Shown in pieces: positions 8,710 to 17,506 of a DNA stretch of 64,000 bases (the first letter of the stretch is position 1; each line of letters opens with the position of its first letter). The stretch covers positions 62,001 through 126,000 of the forward strand of contig JAFZBN010000005.1 in NCBI GenBank assembly GCA_017561715.1, read 5' to 3'. The notes below the pieces were generated by a model that saw only the letters and a program-made list of their open reading frames with translations, ran no database searches and had not been told where the DNA came from. Made by a program: the position numbers and the translations under genes. Origin of the DNA: Clostridiales bacterium (GTDB lineage: Bacteria; Bacillota; Clostridia; Saccharofermentanales; Saccharofermentanaceae).

Positions 8710-9564
8710 TCACTCTTTTACGCCGCCGAGCATCATGCCCTGCACGTAATATTTCTGGATGAACGGGTAAACACATATGATCGGAAGTGCCGTGAGCACC
8801 ATGGAACAGGAGCGGATATTCGTTGCCACCTGTTGCGCGTCCTGATCGGTCTGTGTCGCTCCGCGGATGATATTCTGCAGATAATAGGCCACCGGCCATT
8901 TTTCTTTTCGAAGATACAGGAATGCCTGAAACCAGTTATTCCAGTACATGACCGCGTAGAACAGCGTCATCGTCGCGATGATCGGCTTGGATAGCGGAAG
9001 AACGACTTTAAGGAAGACACCGAACTTATTCAGTCCGTCGAGTTCTCCTGCTTCTTCCAAGTCTTTCGGCGTACTTGCGAAGAAAGACTTCATCAAAAGA
9101 ACATAGTAAGTGCTGATCATCATCGGAAGGATGAACGCAGCCATCGTGTTGTTCAGTCCGAGCTTGACGACAAGGATGTAGTTCGGGATCATTCCGCCGC
9201 CGAAGTACATCGTGAAGATGACAAACGGTGTCAGGAACTTCGCCGGTTTAAACTCCTTTTTGGAAAGCGGATACGCAAGCATCGATGAGAATGCGAGCGA
9301 AAGTGTCGTACCTACTGCTGTATAGATGAGCGTGTTTTTATAAAACTTCAGGAAATCTCCCTGCGTGATTACGACCTTATATGTAGTGAGATTGAATCCT
9401 CTGGGGATCAGTCCGACCTTGCCTTCCATGATCGCGGCTTCTGAAGAGAACGACTGCGCTACCAGATAGAGAAACGGAAATAATGTCGCTGCCGAGATCA
9501 GTATCATGATGATCGTATTCACGACCAGAAAGATCTTATAACCTGTGTTTTCTTTGACCTTCAT
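8710..9564 (-). CDS. Carbohydrate ABC transporter permease (YtcP/MalG type)
   Basis: Inner subunit of the importer, 284 residues with six membrane helices. The ABC-ATPase docking (EAA) loop is visible as EEAGELDGLNKFGVFLKVVL around residue 180. An N-terminal helix (residues 12-33) and the FSSEAAIMEG segment match the YtcP/LplC group. It is 14 bases downstream of the other permease gene. The energising ATPase is not encoded here; such systems commonly share a multitask MsmX-type ATPase encoded elsewhere. Confidence 0.88.
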   Translation of the reverse strand: MKVKENTGYKIFLVVNTIIMILISAATLFPFLYLVAQSFSSEAAIMEGKVGLIPRGFNLTTYKVVITQGDFLKFYKNTLIYTAVGTTLSLAFSSMLAYPLSKKEFKPAKFLTPFVIFTMYFGGGMIPNYILVVKLGLNNTMAAFILPMMISTYYVLLMKSFFASTPKDLEEAGELDGLNKFGVFLKVVLPLSKPIIATMTLFYAVMYWNNWFQAFLYLRKEKWPVAYYLQNIIRGATQTDQDAQQVATNIRSCSMVLTALPIICVYPFIQKYYVQGMMLGGVKE

Positions 9565-9578
9565 CAGTTTCGTCCTCC

Positions 9579-10532
9579 TTAGAACAGACTACTGTCTGTC
9601 AGTTTTTTCGAAGCAAAGTTAGCTGTTGTAAGAAGTATCAGATTGATCAATCCTTCAAAAAGACCGACTGCCGTCGCGTAGCTATAGTTTCCGGAGCCAA
9701 GACCCATTCGGTATACATATGTGGAAATAATATCCGCCGTTGAGTACGTCATCGGATTGTAAAGGAGGAATACTTTTTCAAAAGCACCGCCCGATCCGAC
9801 AAGTCCGCCGATATCCAGGATGAGAAGTGTCGTGATCGTCGGCATGATCGACGGCAGCGTGATGTGCCATACGCGCTTGAAATGTCCCGCTCCGTCAACC
9901 GCCGCGGCTTCGTACAGCGACGGATTGATATTAGACATCGCCGCAAGATAGAGGATCGTTCCCCATCCAAGGCTCTGCCAGATACCGGAGATCGTAAAGA
10001 TCGGAACGAAGTATTTCGCGATTGAAAGAAACTGTACCGGTTTTGCGCCTGTAGAAACGATCAGGTTATTGATCGGGCCTGTCGTTCCGAGGATTTCTTT
10101 TACTACACCGCAAACGATGACCATCGAGATAAAGTGCGGAAGGTAAGATACCGTCTGAACGAATTTCTTCCAGTGGATGTTTCTGATCTCATTGATCAAA
10201 AGAGCAAAGATAAGTGTCAGCGGAAAACGGAAGAGCAGATATGTGAAATTAATAGTCAGAGTATTTCTGAAAGCTCTCCAGAAAGACTGGTCTCCGATGA
10301 ACTGCTTAAAGTATCTCAGTCCGCTGTTTTTCGAACCGAAAATGCTTCCGCCGGCCTTGTATTTTCTGAACGCGATGATGTTACCGAACATCGGGATATA
10401 TCTGAAAACAATATAGTAAACGATCGGGATAAGAAGCATTACATAGAACTGCCAGTACTTCGAAACATGACGAAAAGCACTATTTTTCTTCTTCCTCGGT
10501 ACCCATTCTTCTTTTGAAGTATTCGTGCTCAT
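9579..10532 (-). CDS. Carbohydrate ABC transporter permease (LplB/MalF type)
   Basis: Second permease of the importer, about 317 residues, six helices, with the LplB-type start (KYWQFYVMLLIPIVYYIVFR) and EAA loop EAAAVDGAGHFKRVWHITLP near residue 215. The ATG at 10530-10532 is selected because AAAGGAG precedes it; the upstream ATG at 10557-10559 has none. It is the first gene of the operon and is preceded by a strong promoter, a GntR-type operator and a structured leader of about 110 bases. Confidence 0.88.
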   Translation of the reverse strand: MSTNTSKEEWVPRKKKNSAFRHVSKYWQFYVMLLIPIVYYIVFRYIPMFGNIIAFRKYKAGGSIFGSKNSGLRYFKQFIGDQSFWRAFRNTLTINFTYLLFRFPLTLIFALLINEIRNIHWKKFVQTVSYLPHFISMVIVCGVVKEILGTTGPINNLIVSTGAKPVQFLSIAKYFVPIFTISGIWQSLGWGTILYLAAMSNINPSLYEAAAVDGAGHFKRVWHITLPSIMPTITTLLILDIGGLVGSGGAFEKVFLLYNPMTYSTADIISTYVYRMGLGSGNYSYATAVGLFEGLINLILLTTANFASKKLTDSSLF

Positions 10533-10563
10533 AACCCCACTCCTTTGATCATCCAGCATTAGC

Positions 10564-10675
10564 GTGGAAGCTTGACAGAGGGGAGACAGGTATCAGGAGG
10601 TTATGCATTACCCTGTCGGCCAGATCTGAAGACTTGATGGACCGATCTCTCTACCTGGGGTCTGTCTGCTTCCAC
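10564..10675 (-). ncRNA. Structured 5' leader of the importer operon (candidate cis-regulatory RNA)
   Basis: Between the promoter and the first permease gene the transcript can close on itself: GTGGAAGC (complement of 10668-10675) pairs with GCTTCCAC (complement of 10564-10571). Inside this stem GACAGA pairs with TCTGTC and CAGGTA with TACCTG, giving three nested helices, and an AGATC/GATCT hairpin can form in the apical part. I do not recognise it as a known riboswitch class. It could be a ligand- or protein-responsive leader, or a stabilising 5' structure. Confidence 0.5.
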
Positions 10676-10676
10676 A

Positions 10677-10731
10677 CTTGTATGCTAGTTGTCTACAGCG
10701 ACAGAATACCACCATACTAGTGACATGTCAA
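10677..10731 (-). promoter_or_regulatory. Promoter of the importer operon with downstream uronate operator
   Basis: On the minus strand TTGACA (complement of 10726-10731), a 17-base spacer and TATTCT (complement of 10703-10708) make a near-consensus sigma-A promoter. CTTGTATGCTAGTTG on the plus strand at 10677-10691 lies just after the predicted start site, in a position to block transcription. The same element occurs at uxuA and the gntR gene. Confidence 0.75.
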
Positions 10732-10812
10732 CGACGAATTTGATATTTTCAAATTGCGATTTGGGAATACTGCATAAACAAAGCCGCTGAAAAACGTTTC
10801 GAAAAACATGCA

Positions 10813-10849
10813 AAAAGCACCTCCGTTTTCCAAGATCGGAGGTGCTTTG
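10813..10849. terminator. Bidirectional intrinsic terminator after the acetylesterase gene
   Basis: AAAGCACCTCCG and CGGAGGTGCTTT form a 12-base-pair stem with T-rich flanks on both sides. It follows the esterase gene on the minus strand. It contains two copies of the over-represented AAAGCAC word. Confidence 0.75.
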
Positions 10850-10888
10850 AAAACCTTATCCGGCTATATTTTCAGGCGTTTTCGAGGA

Positions 10889-12418
10889 TCAGTAAAAGAG
10901 CTTCTTTCCCGCCTCATAAAGACGCGCGCCGAGTTCGCTCTTTCTCTGCGGATGGAGTTCCAGAGGTGTCGAAAGATCTTTTGCCGAGGCCACGAGGCAG
11001 TTCGGAACATCCTTTTCGGCCTGTCTCTGCTGCTCCTGGATCTTTCCCCACCCCTCAGGAGTCTCTCCCGTGACCGGGTCGGTATAGTCCGCCATCTCAA
11101 CACAGATGATCGGAAGATCCTGATCGAAAAGCTCTCGCCAGTGCGTGATCATGGCCTTGAATTTCTCTGCGTATCTTTCCGGGGCGGCAGAGTTCGCTTC
11201 GCCCTGATACCACAAGGCTCCGCGGAATGTATAGTTCTTCAGGGTACGTACTGATGTTTTGTATAAGGCGGTAGGGATCTCCTGTCCCATGGAAAATGAA
11301 GGAACCTCAGTATCATCTGTTTTGCCGATGCACATTTTCCATGTACCGGAAAGTTCAACGACTTCTTCTCCCGAGCGCACAAAGTACGGATGCTCCGCGA
11401 CGAAACCACCGTCGCCGGTCTCGATGATCAGTCTTACCGTGATCCTGTTCTTTCCTTTTCGAAGGATCGATCCGTCGAAAGGATATTTTCTCGGCGGATA
11501 GCGATACTCTGTCCTGCCGATGAGCTTTCCGTTGATATATGTCTGATCGGCATCGATCAGGTCGCCGAGATAGAGGAAAGAATCCGGGACAGGTGCTTTT
11601 TCCAAAGTGAAATCCTTATAGAACCAAACGATTCCGGTAACGGCACGGTCGTTTTTCTTAAGGAGCATGCCGGGAACAGTGAAATCCTCTGCGTCCTCCG
11701 GAATCACGTCGATCCTCTTTTCATCGTCATCGGAAGAGAGGGCGGATCGCCATTCGGCAATTCCCTGATCGCGAGACTTCAGATAGTCCGTCAGCTTGTC
11801 CTTTCCCATGAAAGGCTCGATCCTGTCTTCGTAATTTCCGAATTCCGAAAGAATCTCTCTCGGCATCCAGGACTCGATCGTGGATCCGCCCTGCGCGGCG
11901 AGGACCAGACCGATCGGGATCTTTATATCGTCATAAAGTCGTCTCGCGAAGTAAAAACCCGCCGCGCTCATTTCGCCGATCTTTTCGGGAGTCGCGTCGG
12001 TCCATGCGTTTTTCGCAAGCTCCGCGATCTCGTTTTCTTCCATATTGAACTGCGGAGTGACACGGTACTGACGGATCAGCGGATAGTTCGAGTTATCTAC
12101 TTCTTCTTTGGATACATCGAGAGTTCTCGATACCGGAAGCTCCATGTTCGACTGGCCGGCCAGATAGAAAACGTCGCCGAAGCAGACATCGGACAGAACG
12201 ACGGTCGAGCTTCCTTTTACCGTAAGTTCAATACCTGTCGCCGCGTCATGTGGCGGAAGTTCAATCAGGAAATCTCCGTTTTTGACTTCTGATGTATATT
12301 TCTTATCTTCGAGAATGACCTCCGCGATCGTTGCCTGATCATCCTTGCCCCAGATAAAGACTTTCTTTTCTCTTTGCAGGATCATCCCGTTTCCGAAAAT
12401 GGCCGCTAATTCCAGCAT
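10889..12418 (-). CDS. Sialate O-acetylesterase-type SGNH hydrolase
   Basis: Predicted cytoplasmic carbohydrate esterase that removes O-acetyl groups from sugars. It is 509 residues without a signal peptide. The SGNH block I motif is GQSNM at residues 88-92 (catalytic Ser 90), WYQGEANS is block III, and a late DLSTPLELHPQRK supplies the Asp/His pair. A middle beta-sandwich insertion (about 260-345) is usual for the family. Its position within the uronate locus and a TATGCTAG-like operator upstream suggest it deacetylates the imported oligosaccharide, for instance an acetylated glucuronoxylan or pectin fragment. The exact sugar is not known. Confidence 0.8.
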   Translation of the reverse strand: MLELAAIFGNGMILQREKKVFIWGKDDQATIAEVILEDKKYTSEVKNGDFLIELPPHDAATGIELTVKGSSTVVLSDVCFGDVFYLAGQSNMELPVSRTLDVSKEEVDNSNYPLIRQYRVTPQFNMEENEIAELAKNAWTDATPEKIGEMSAAGFYFARRLYDDIKIPIGLVLAAQGGSTIESWMPREILSEFGNYEDRIEPFMGKDKLTDYLKSRDQGIAEWRSALSSDDDEKRIDVIPEDAEDFTVPGMLLKKNDRAVTGIVWFYKDFTLEKAPVPDSFLYLGDLIDADQTYINGKLIGRTEYRYPPRKYPFDGSILRKGKNRITVRLIIETGDGGFVAEHPYFVRSGEEVVELSGTWKMCIGKTDDTEVPSFSMGQEIPTALYKTSVRTLKNYTFRGALWYQGEANSAAPERYAEKFKAMITHWRELFDQDLPIICVEMADYTDPVTGETPEGWGKIQEQQRQAEKDVPNCLVASAKDLSTPLELHPQRKSELGARLYEAGKKLFY

Positions 12419-12594
12419 TTCAAATTCCTTATGTCCTTCCCGAAGAAACGATTTCCTTCATTTATGTCTATAAGATAGCACACCGCGTCGTTCTTTTCCA
12501 TTACTTTAACACTAGCATGTAAGATGTTCGTTTTGCTCTTGTTTTTTCTGTTTCGACCATCTAATATATTGGGGAAAAGGAGATTCCCGCACTT
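12419..12594. other. Divergent intergenic region between acetylesterase and YesL-like genes
   Basis: Besides the operator at 12509-12523, a TAATAT -10 near 12568 follows TTGTTT for the plus-strand gene. Nothing else recognisable. Confidence 0.35.
12509..12523 (-). promoter_or_regulatory. Uronate-type operator upstream of the acetylesterase
   Basis: The minus strand reads CTTACATGCTAGTGT, matching CTTGTATGCTAGT at the importer and gntR promoters in all but two positions. It lies about 90 bases before the esterase start and could also serve the divergent YesL-like gene. Confidence 0.5.
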
Positions 12595-13395
12595 ATGGAA
12601 CAGTCAAATTTCGATCGCATAACCAACAGCAAGCTTTATGCTCTCGGCGAAAAGCTGGGGGACATCATGCTCTTGAGCCTGTGCTGGTTTATCTGCTGCA
12701 TCCCGGTCGTAACGATCGGACCTTCGACAGCCGCGCTTTATTTTTCGATCCATAAGCGCTTCGAAGATAAGTCCGAAACACCTGTGAAGGACTTCTTCCG
12801 CTCTTTCCGTAAGAATCTCGGTCAGGGAATCGCTCTGACACTTATTCTGTTGATCTACTTAGGCATCACGGGATTCAATCTCTATGTCGCGATCTTCGGT
12901 TTTAACGGAACATTTCTTCCGTCCTGGTATCCGCCGATCTCCGTATTTCTTCTTCTGCCTTTCATTTTCAGCGCAATGTATGTGTTCCCTTATCTGTCGA
13001 GATTTAAGAACACAGTGAAGACGACTCTCTTTCACAGTTTTACTTTCTCGACTATGTATCCGGGCCATACTTTGATGATGTGGCTTTATGTCATCATCTC
13101 GATCGCGCTGATGATCTTTTTCTTCCCTTCTATACTGTTCGCGCCTTTTGCCTGCTGCTACCTTTGCAGAAAGTACTGTGAGCGTGACTTTAACTACGCG
13201 CTTCTTCTCCGTGACAAGCGCGAGCATCCGGAAAAGTATCAGGATGAGACACCGGATGAAGATGACGAAGATGAGGATGAGTATGTTGATATCGATGAGG
13301 ACCTCGAGGAAGAAGATGACGAAGAATACGTCGACGAGGACGATGAGGAAGACCTTGAAGACGAAGCTGACGAGGACCTCGAAGAAGACGAGTAA
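12595..13395 (+). CDS. YesL-like (DUF624) membrane protein with long acidic C-terminal tail
   Basis: Integral membrane protein of 266 residues with about five helices (near residues 22-45, 82-105, 112-135, 155-180). The start SKLYALGEKLGDIMLLSLCW and the CCIPVVTIGPSTAALYF segment are typical of the DUF624/YesL family, often encoded with Lpl/Ytc-type sugar importers; its role is not established. The last 50 residues or so are almost only Asp and Glu with scattered Tyr/Val, which is unusual for the family. GGAGA precedes the ATG. Confidence 0.75.
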   Translation: MEQSNFDRITNSKLYALGEKLGDIMLLSLCWFICCIPVVTIGPSTAALYFSIHKRFEDKSETPVKDFFRSFRKNLGQGIALTLILLIYLGITGFNLYVAIFGFNGTFLPSWYPPISVFLLLPFIFSAMYVFPYLSRFKNTVKTTLFHSFTFSTMYPGHTLMMWLYVIISIALMIFFFPSILFAPFACCYLCRKYCERDFNYALLLRDKREHPEKYQDETPDEDDEDEDEYVDIDEDLEEEDDEEYVDEDDEEDLEDEADEDLEEDE

Positions 13396-13473
13396 GATAA
13401 TGGAATTTGTCGGGTTGACGATGATTCCCCTTCGGAATAAAGTATCTTTGGAATGTTATGTATGAGGTACAAA

Positions 13474-13908
13474 ATGCTGTTTAGACTTGTGGCTGAAACC
13501 ACTGCTGTCGCTGAAGAAGGCGTAAAAATGGACACTACTACTTCTGCTGTCTGCCTCGCGGGCTTTGTGCTCGGCTTGGTTGCCGCAGTTGTTCTTGTTT
13601 TCCTAGGCTTTCGAGGCGTTAATCGTGAACTGAAAAAAGACGACGCGACTCATGTCGTTCCCAAAAACGTACTGCTCCGCTCCACTCTTTTTCTCGTCGG
13701 CGCCGTTTTCGCCCTGGTCATTTGCCATTTCGCGAGTAATTACAAGGTCGTTTATGAAGGTAAAAACTCAGCTACTGAGCTCTTTCTTGCGTGCCTGATT
13801 TCCTGTGCGAAAACATACGGCTGGATCGCTGCGATCCCGTGGGTCATGAGTCTTTTCCGTAAGCAGTCTCTCGGAATCCGAAGAGGAAACGATACAGATA
13901 AGATGTGA
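13474..13908 (+). CDS. Small membrane protein of unknown function
   Basis: About 144 residues with three predicted helices (TSAVCLAGFVLGLVAAVVLV, a second around LFLVGAVFALVICHF, a third near the C-terminus). I do not recognise a family. ATG 13474 was chosen because GAGG at 13464-13467 is 6 bases upstream; earlier in-frame ATGs at 13453 and 13462 and a later one at 13528 are possible. It follows the YesL-like gene by 78 bases on the same strand and may share its transcript. Confidence 0.55.
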   Translation: MLFRLVAETTAVAEEGVKMDTTTSAVCLAGFVLGLVAAVVLVFLGFRGVNRELKKDDATHVVPKNVLLRSTLFLVGAVFALVICHFASNYKVVYEGKNSATELFLACLISCAKTYGWIAAIPWVMSLFRKQSLGIRRGNDTDKM

Positions 13909-13938
13909 TCGAATCTTCCGCTAAAGCATTTTTCATCC

Positions 13939-13972
13939 TTGACATTATTCTAGTTCGCTAGTATGCTAGTTG
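13939..13972 (+). promoter_or_regulatory. uxuA promoter overlapped by uronate operator
   Basis: TTGACA at 13939-13944, a 17-base spacer and TATGCT at 13962-13967 form the promoter. CTAGTATGCTAGTTG at 13958-13972 covers the -10 element and matches the element at the importer and gntR promoters, so a bound repressor would exclude RNA polymerase. Confidence 0.75.
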
Positions 13973-14010
13973 CAGAATGTGAGTAATTGAGAAGAAAAGA
14001 GGCTTTCACT

Positions 14011-15084
14011 ATGAAGATGGTCTTTCGTTGGTGGCCGAACGGCGACGATACGGTGACACTGGCTCAAATTCGACAGATCCCGGGGGTTTCCGGTGTAGCT
14101 ACGATGTTCTCTGATATTCCGGCAGGCGAAGTTTGGCCGCTGGAAACGATCATGGCACTTCGCGATCAGGTTCACGAAGCAGGTCTCGAGATGGAAGTCA
14201 TCGAAAGTGTAAACATCCACGAAGATATCAAAAAGGGCCTCTCTACCCGTGACGAATATATCCAGAACTATATCACCACCATGAAGAACCTGCATGAGGC
14301 AGGTGTCAAATGCATCTGTTATAACTTCATGCCGGTCATGGACTGGTTCCGAAGCAAACTCGAATACCCGCTTTCTGACGGTTCTTTTGCCATGGCATAC
14401 GAGCATTCATACGCAAGTTCCCTGACACTCGACCGCATCATCTCCGCCATGATGGACGGATCAAACGATCTGACACTTCCCGGATGGGAACCGGAAAGAT
14501 TCCCGGCAATGGCAAAGGATATCGAGTTCTATCAGAATGTTTCCGCGGAGGAATACTTTAAGAACATCACTTACTTCCTCGACGCGGTCATGCCTTATGC
14601 CGAGGAGTACGACCTCGACTTCGGTGTGCATCCGGATGATCCGCCGTGGCCGCTTTTCGGTCTGCCGAAAGTCGTAGGCTCCGCTGAATCGATCCGCAGA
14701 TATCTGGCGCTGAATGACAGCAAGAGAAACGGACTTACGCTCTGTACGGGAAGCCTGGGCGCCAACCCGGAAAACGATGTCCCCGCGATGGCCAAAGAAT
14801 TTGCCGCCATGGGACGAGTGCCTTTCGTGCATCTTCGTAACGTAAAGCACACGTCCGAAAAAGACTTCCACGAGAGCGCGCACCTTTCTTCCGAAGGCGA
14901 TCTCGATATGTACGCGATCGTTGCCGCGCTCCAGAAGAACGGATTTGACGGATATATCCGTCCGGATCACGGACGACGCATCTGGGACGAAGGATCCAGA
15001 CCGGGTTATGGTCTTTACGACCGCGCGCTCGGATCGCAGTATATCCAGGGTCTTTGGGAAGCCGTAAAAAGAGGAGAAAAGTAA
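14011..15084 (+). CDS. uxuA: Mannonate dehydratase
   Basis: Dehydrates D-mannonate to 2-keto-3-deoxygluconate (TIM-barrel enzyme of the UxuA family). About 357 residues, the family length. Motifs include MKMVFRWWPNGDDTVTL at the start, CYNFMPVMDWFRS, the metal/substrate region HPDDPPWPLFGLPK, CTGSLGANPENDV and DGYIRPDHGRRIW. The start at ATG 14011 with AGAGG upstream is preferred to the TTG at 13987. It is followed 39 bases later by uxuB in one operon under a uronate operator. Confidence 0.95.
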   Translation: MKMVFRWWPNGDDTVTLAQIRQIPGVSGVATMFSDIPAGEVWPLETIMALRDQVHEAGLEMEVIESVNIHEDIKKGLSTRDEYIQNYITTMKNLHEAGVKCICYNFMPVMDWFRSKLEYPLSDGSFAMAYEHSYASSLTLDRIISAMMDGSNDLTLPGWEPERFPAMAKDIEFYQNVSAEEYFKNITYFLDAVMPYAEEYDLDFGVHPDDPPWPLFGLPKVVGSAESIRRYLALNDSKRNGLTLCTGSLGANPENDVPAMAKEFAAMGRVPFVHLRNVKHTSEKDFHESAHLSSEGDLDMYAIVAALQKNGFDGYIRPDHGRRIWDEGSRPGYGLYDRALGSQYIQGLWEAVKRGEK

Positions 15085-15123
15085 ATCCTCCGATACATCT
15101 CTAATTAGCAGGAGGCGCATATC

Positions 15124-16746
15124 ATGCTTTCTATTTCCATGAACAGGCAAAGTCTCAAAAAAGCTGAAGACTGGGCCGGGATCGGTGTGACTCTTCCGAA
15201 GTTCGATCTCGAAAAGGTCTCTTCTAAGACCATATCCGAACCGACGTGGCTCCACTTCGGAGCAGGCAATATCTTCCGCGGATTTATCGCGCGTCTTTCC
15301 CAGGATCTTCTGAATCAGGGGCTTTCGGAAACGGGCATCATCGCGGCGGATACATTTGACTATGAGATCATCGACCGCATCTATCGTCCGTTTGACGACC
15401 TGACGCTGATGGTCGATCTTCGTCCCGATGGAAGTACCGGCTATGAGATCATCGGCAGTATCGCGGAATCCAGAAAAGCTGATCCTTCCGACGCTTCCGA
15501 GATGGACCGCCTTCGTGAGATCGCGTCTTCCTCTTCTCTTCAGATGATCAGTTTCACGATCACCGAGAAGGGCTACGCGCTTTATGACATGAGCGGAAAG
15601 CTCCTTCCCGTCGTTCAAAAAGACATGGAAGAAGGACCTGCCTTCGCAAGACACGCGATGAGCATCGTCTGCGCGCTCTTATGGGAGCGCTTCCGTAACG
15701 GTGCTTTTCCGTTGGCGTTGGCGTCTATGGACAACTGCAGCCAGAACGGCAAAAAGCTCAAGGACAGCGTGCTTGAGATCGCGACTTCCTGGGAAGCCAA
15801 AGGCTTCGTTTCTTCGGAGTTCATCAGCTACCTCAATGACAGTTCCCGAGTTGCTTTCCCGTGGAGCATGATCGACAAGATCACTCCGCGTCCGGACGCT
15901 TCTGTGGAAAAGATGATCAATGACATGGGAATTACCGGGATGAGTCCTTTTACCACGGCAAAAGGAACCTTCATCGCGCCTTTTGTAAACGCGGAAGTTC
16001 CGCAGTATCTGGTCATGGAAGACGCGTTCCCGAACGGCCGTCCGATGCTTGAAAAAGCAGGCGTTTATATGACTGACCGAGAGACCGTCAACAAGGCGGA
16101 GAGGATGAAGGTCACGACCTGCTTAAATCCGCTTCACACGGCACTTGCCGTATACGGATGCCTCCTGGGATACACGCGTATCTCCGATGAGATGAAGGAT
16201 CCCGAGCTCGTTTCGTTGATCAGAAAGATCGGCTATGACGAAGGACTTGTTGTCGTCACGGATCCGAAGATCTTAAATCCCGAAAAGTTCCTGGCCGAAG
16301 TCATTGAGGAGCGCCTACCGAATCCGTTTATCCCGGACGCCCCGCAGCGTATCGCAACCGATACGAGTCTGAAAGTACCGATCCGTTTCGGTGAAACGAT
16401 CAAATCCTATATCGCCGAGCCGTCCCTTCAGGTAGAGTCTCTTACATACATTCCCCTGGCACTTGCCGGATGGCTCCGCTACCTTCTCGGGATCGACGAT
16501 AAGGGCGATGCGATGCAGCTGAGTTCCGACCCGCTTCTTTCCTCTCTTCAGGAGCAGTTGAAGGGCGTTCGTTTCGGCGAGCCGTCGAGCGTAAAAGGTA
16601 ATCTGGACGGGCTTTTGAGCAACGCGTCCGTCTTCGGCGCGGACCTTGTTGCCTGCGGACTTTCCCCGAAGATCGAAGGTTATCTTTCCGAGCTGGTCGA
16701 GGGTCCGGGAGCCGTCAGAAACACGCTGAAAAAGTATCTCGATTGA
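15124..16746 (+). CDS. uxuB: Fructuronate reductase (D-mannonate oxidoreductase)
   Basis: NAD-dependent long-chain polyol dehydrogenase that reduces D-fructuronate to D-mannonate. It is 540 residues, the UxuB size, with HFGAGNIFRGFIARLSQDLL near residue 45 as the dinucleotide-binding start, ALASMDNCSQNG, PWSMIDKITPRPD, and MKVTTCLNPLHTALAVYGCL with the Lys/Asn/His catalytic set. AGGAGG lies before the ATG. It sits between uxuA and the gntR-family regulator. Confidence 0.93.
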   Translation: MLSISMNRQSLKKAEDWAGIGVTLPKFDLEKVSSKTISEPTWLHFGAGNIFRGFIARLSQDLLNQGLSETGIIAADTFDYEIIDRIYRPFDDLTLMVDLRPDGSTGYEIIGSIAESRKADPSDASEMDRLREIASSSSLQMISFTITEKGYALYDMSGKLLPVVQKDMEEGPAFARHAMSIVCALLWERFRNGAFPLALASMDNCSQNGKKLKDSVLEIATSWEAKGFVSSEFISYLNDSSRVAFPWSMIDKITPRPDASVEKMINDMGITGMSPFTTAKGTFIAPFVNAEVPQYLVMEDAFPNGRPMLEKAGVYMTDRETVNKAERMKVTTCLNPLHTALAVYGCLLGYTRISDEMKDPELVSLIRKIGYDEGLVVVTDPKILNPEKFLAEVIEERLPNPFIPDAPQRIATDTSLKVPIRFGETIKSYIAEPSLQVESLTYIPLALAGWLRYLLGIDDKGDAMQLSSDPLLSSLQEQLKGVRFGEPSSVKGNLDGLLSNASVFGADLVACGLSPKIEGYLSELVEGPGAVRNTLKKYLD

Positions 16747-16757
16747 CCTCTTCACAA

Positions 16758-16772
16758 CTTGTATGCTAGTCA
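16758..16772 (+). promoter_or_regulatory. Uronate-type operator upstream of the GntR regulator
   Basis: CTTGTATGCTAGTCA matches 13 bases of the importer operator exactly. It lies about 50 bases before the regulator start, consistent with autoregulation. A TATATT-type -10 follows. Confidence 0.65.
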
Positions 16773-16822
16773 AAAATATTGTATATTTACTAATGTATTA
16801 ATTTGTGAAGGAGCTCTTCCGT

Positions 16823-17506
16823 ATGATCGTTCCACCTAAGAATGCCAGTGAGACCAACCGCGAATACGCTTTCCGCGTAATCAGCGCAAACATTATCAGC
16901 CTGGATATCGAACCCGGCAGCATGATCGGTGAGCAGGAGATCGCGACAATGCTCGGTCTCTCCCGTACACCTGTACACGAGGCATTCCTTGAACTTTCCA
17001 AGTCCAAGATCGTGGACATCCTTCCGCAGAAGGGCTGCCGCGTTTCCATGATCGATTCCGATCTTATCCGCGAAGCAAGATTCCTTCGTATCACCGTCGA
17101 GACGGCGCTTGTTGAAGATGCCTGCGAGCTTGCAAAAGAAGAAGATCTTCGTGAACTGGAAGACAACCTCGAACTTCAGGAATTCTACCTTTCCAAGGAT
17201 GCCGACAAGCTGCTGGCGCTGGACAATGAATTCCATAAACTGATCTACAGCATCTGCAACAAGATGCAGTGCTACTACATGGTCAGCCTGATGAGCATGC
17301 ACTTCGACCGTGTAAGAAGTCTGAGTCTGCACTCCGTTAAGGACCTCAAGATCGTTTCCGACCATAGAGCGATCTTAAATGCCATCAAGAAAAAGGATCC
17401 GGCTGCCGCAAGAGCCGCTTTCCAGAAGCATATGGCCCGCTTCGAACTCGACTGGAGCATCATCTGCAACGAGTACAAGCAGTACATCTCCGACGGAAGC
17501 ACATGA
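16823..17506 (+). CDS. GntR family (FCD/FadR subgroup) transcriptional regulator, probable uronate regulator
   Basis: About 227 residues: winged helix-turn-helix (residues 10-75, including LGLSRTPVHEAFLELSKSK and LPQKGCRVS), then an all-helical FCD ligand-binding domain with the metal/ligand histidines in LDNEFHKLIYSICN and SLHSVKDLKIVSDHRAIL. FadR-subgroup members such as UxuR and ExuR sense uronates or their products. The ATG at 16823 follows AAGGAG; the GTG at 16805 precedes that site. Location after uxuAB and a shared operator at five promoters make it the likely regulator of the pathway. The ligand is inferred. Confidence 0.85.
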   Translation: MIVPPKNASETNREYAFRVISANIISLDIEPGSMIGEQEIATMLGLSRTPVHEAFLELSKSKIVDILPQKGCRVSMIDSDLIREARFLRITVETALVEDACELAKEEDLRELEDNLELQEFYLSKDADKLLALDNEFHKLIYSICNKMQCYYMVSLMSMHFDRVRSLSLHSVKDLKIVSDHRAILNAIKKKDPAAARAAFQKHMARFELDWSIICNEYKQYISDGST

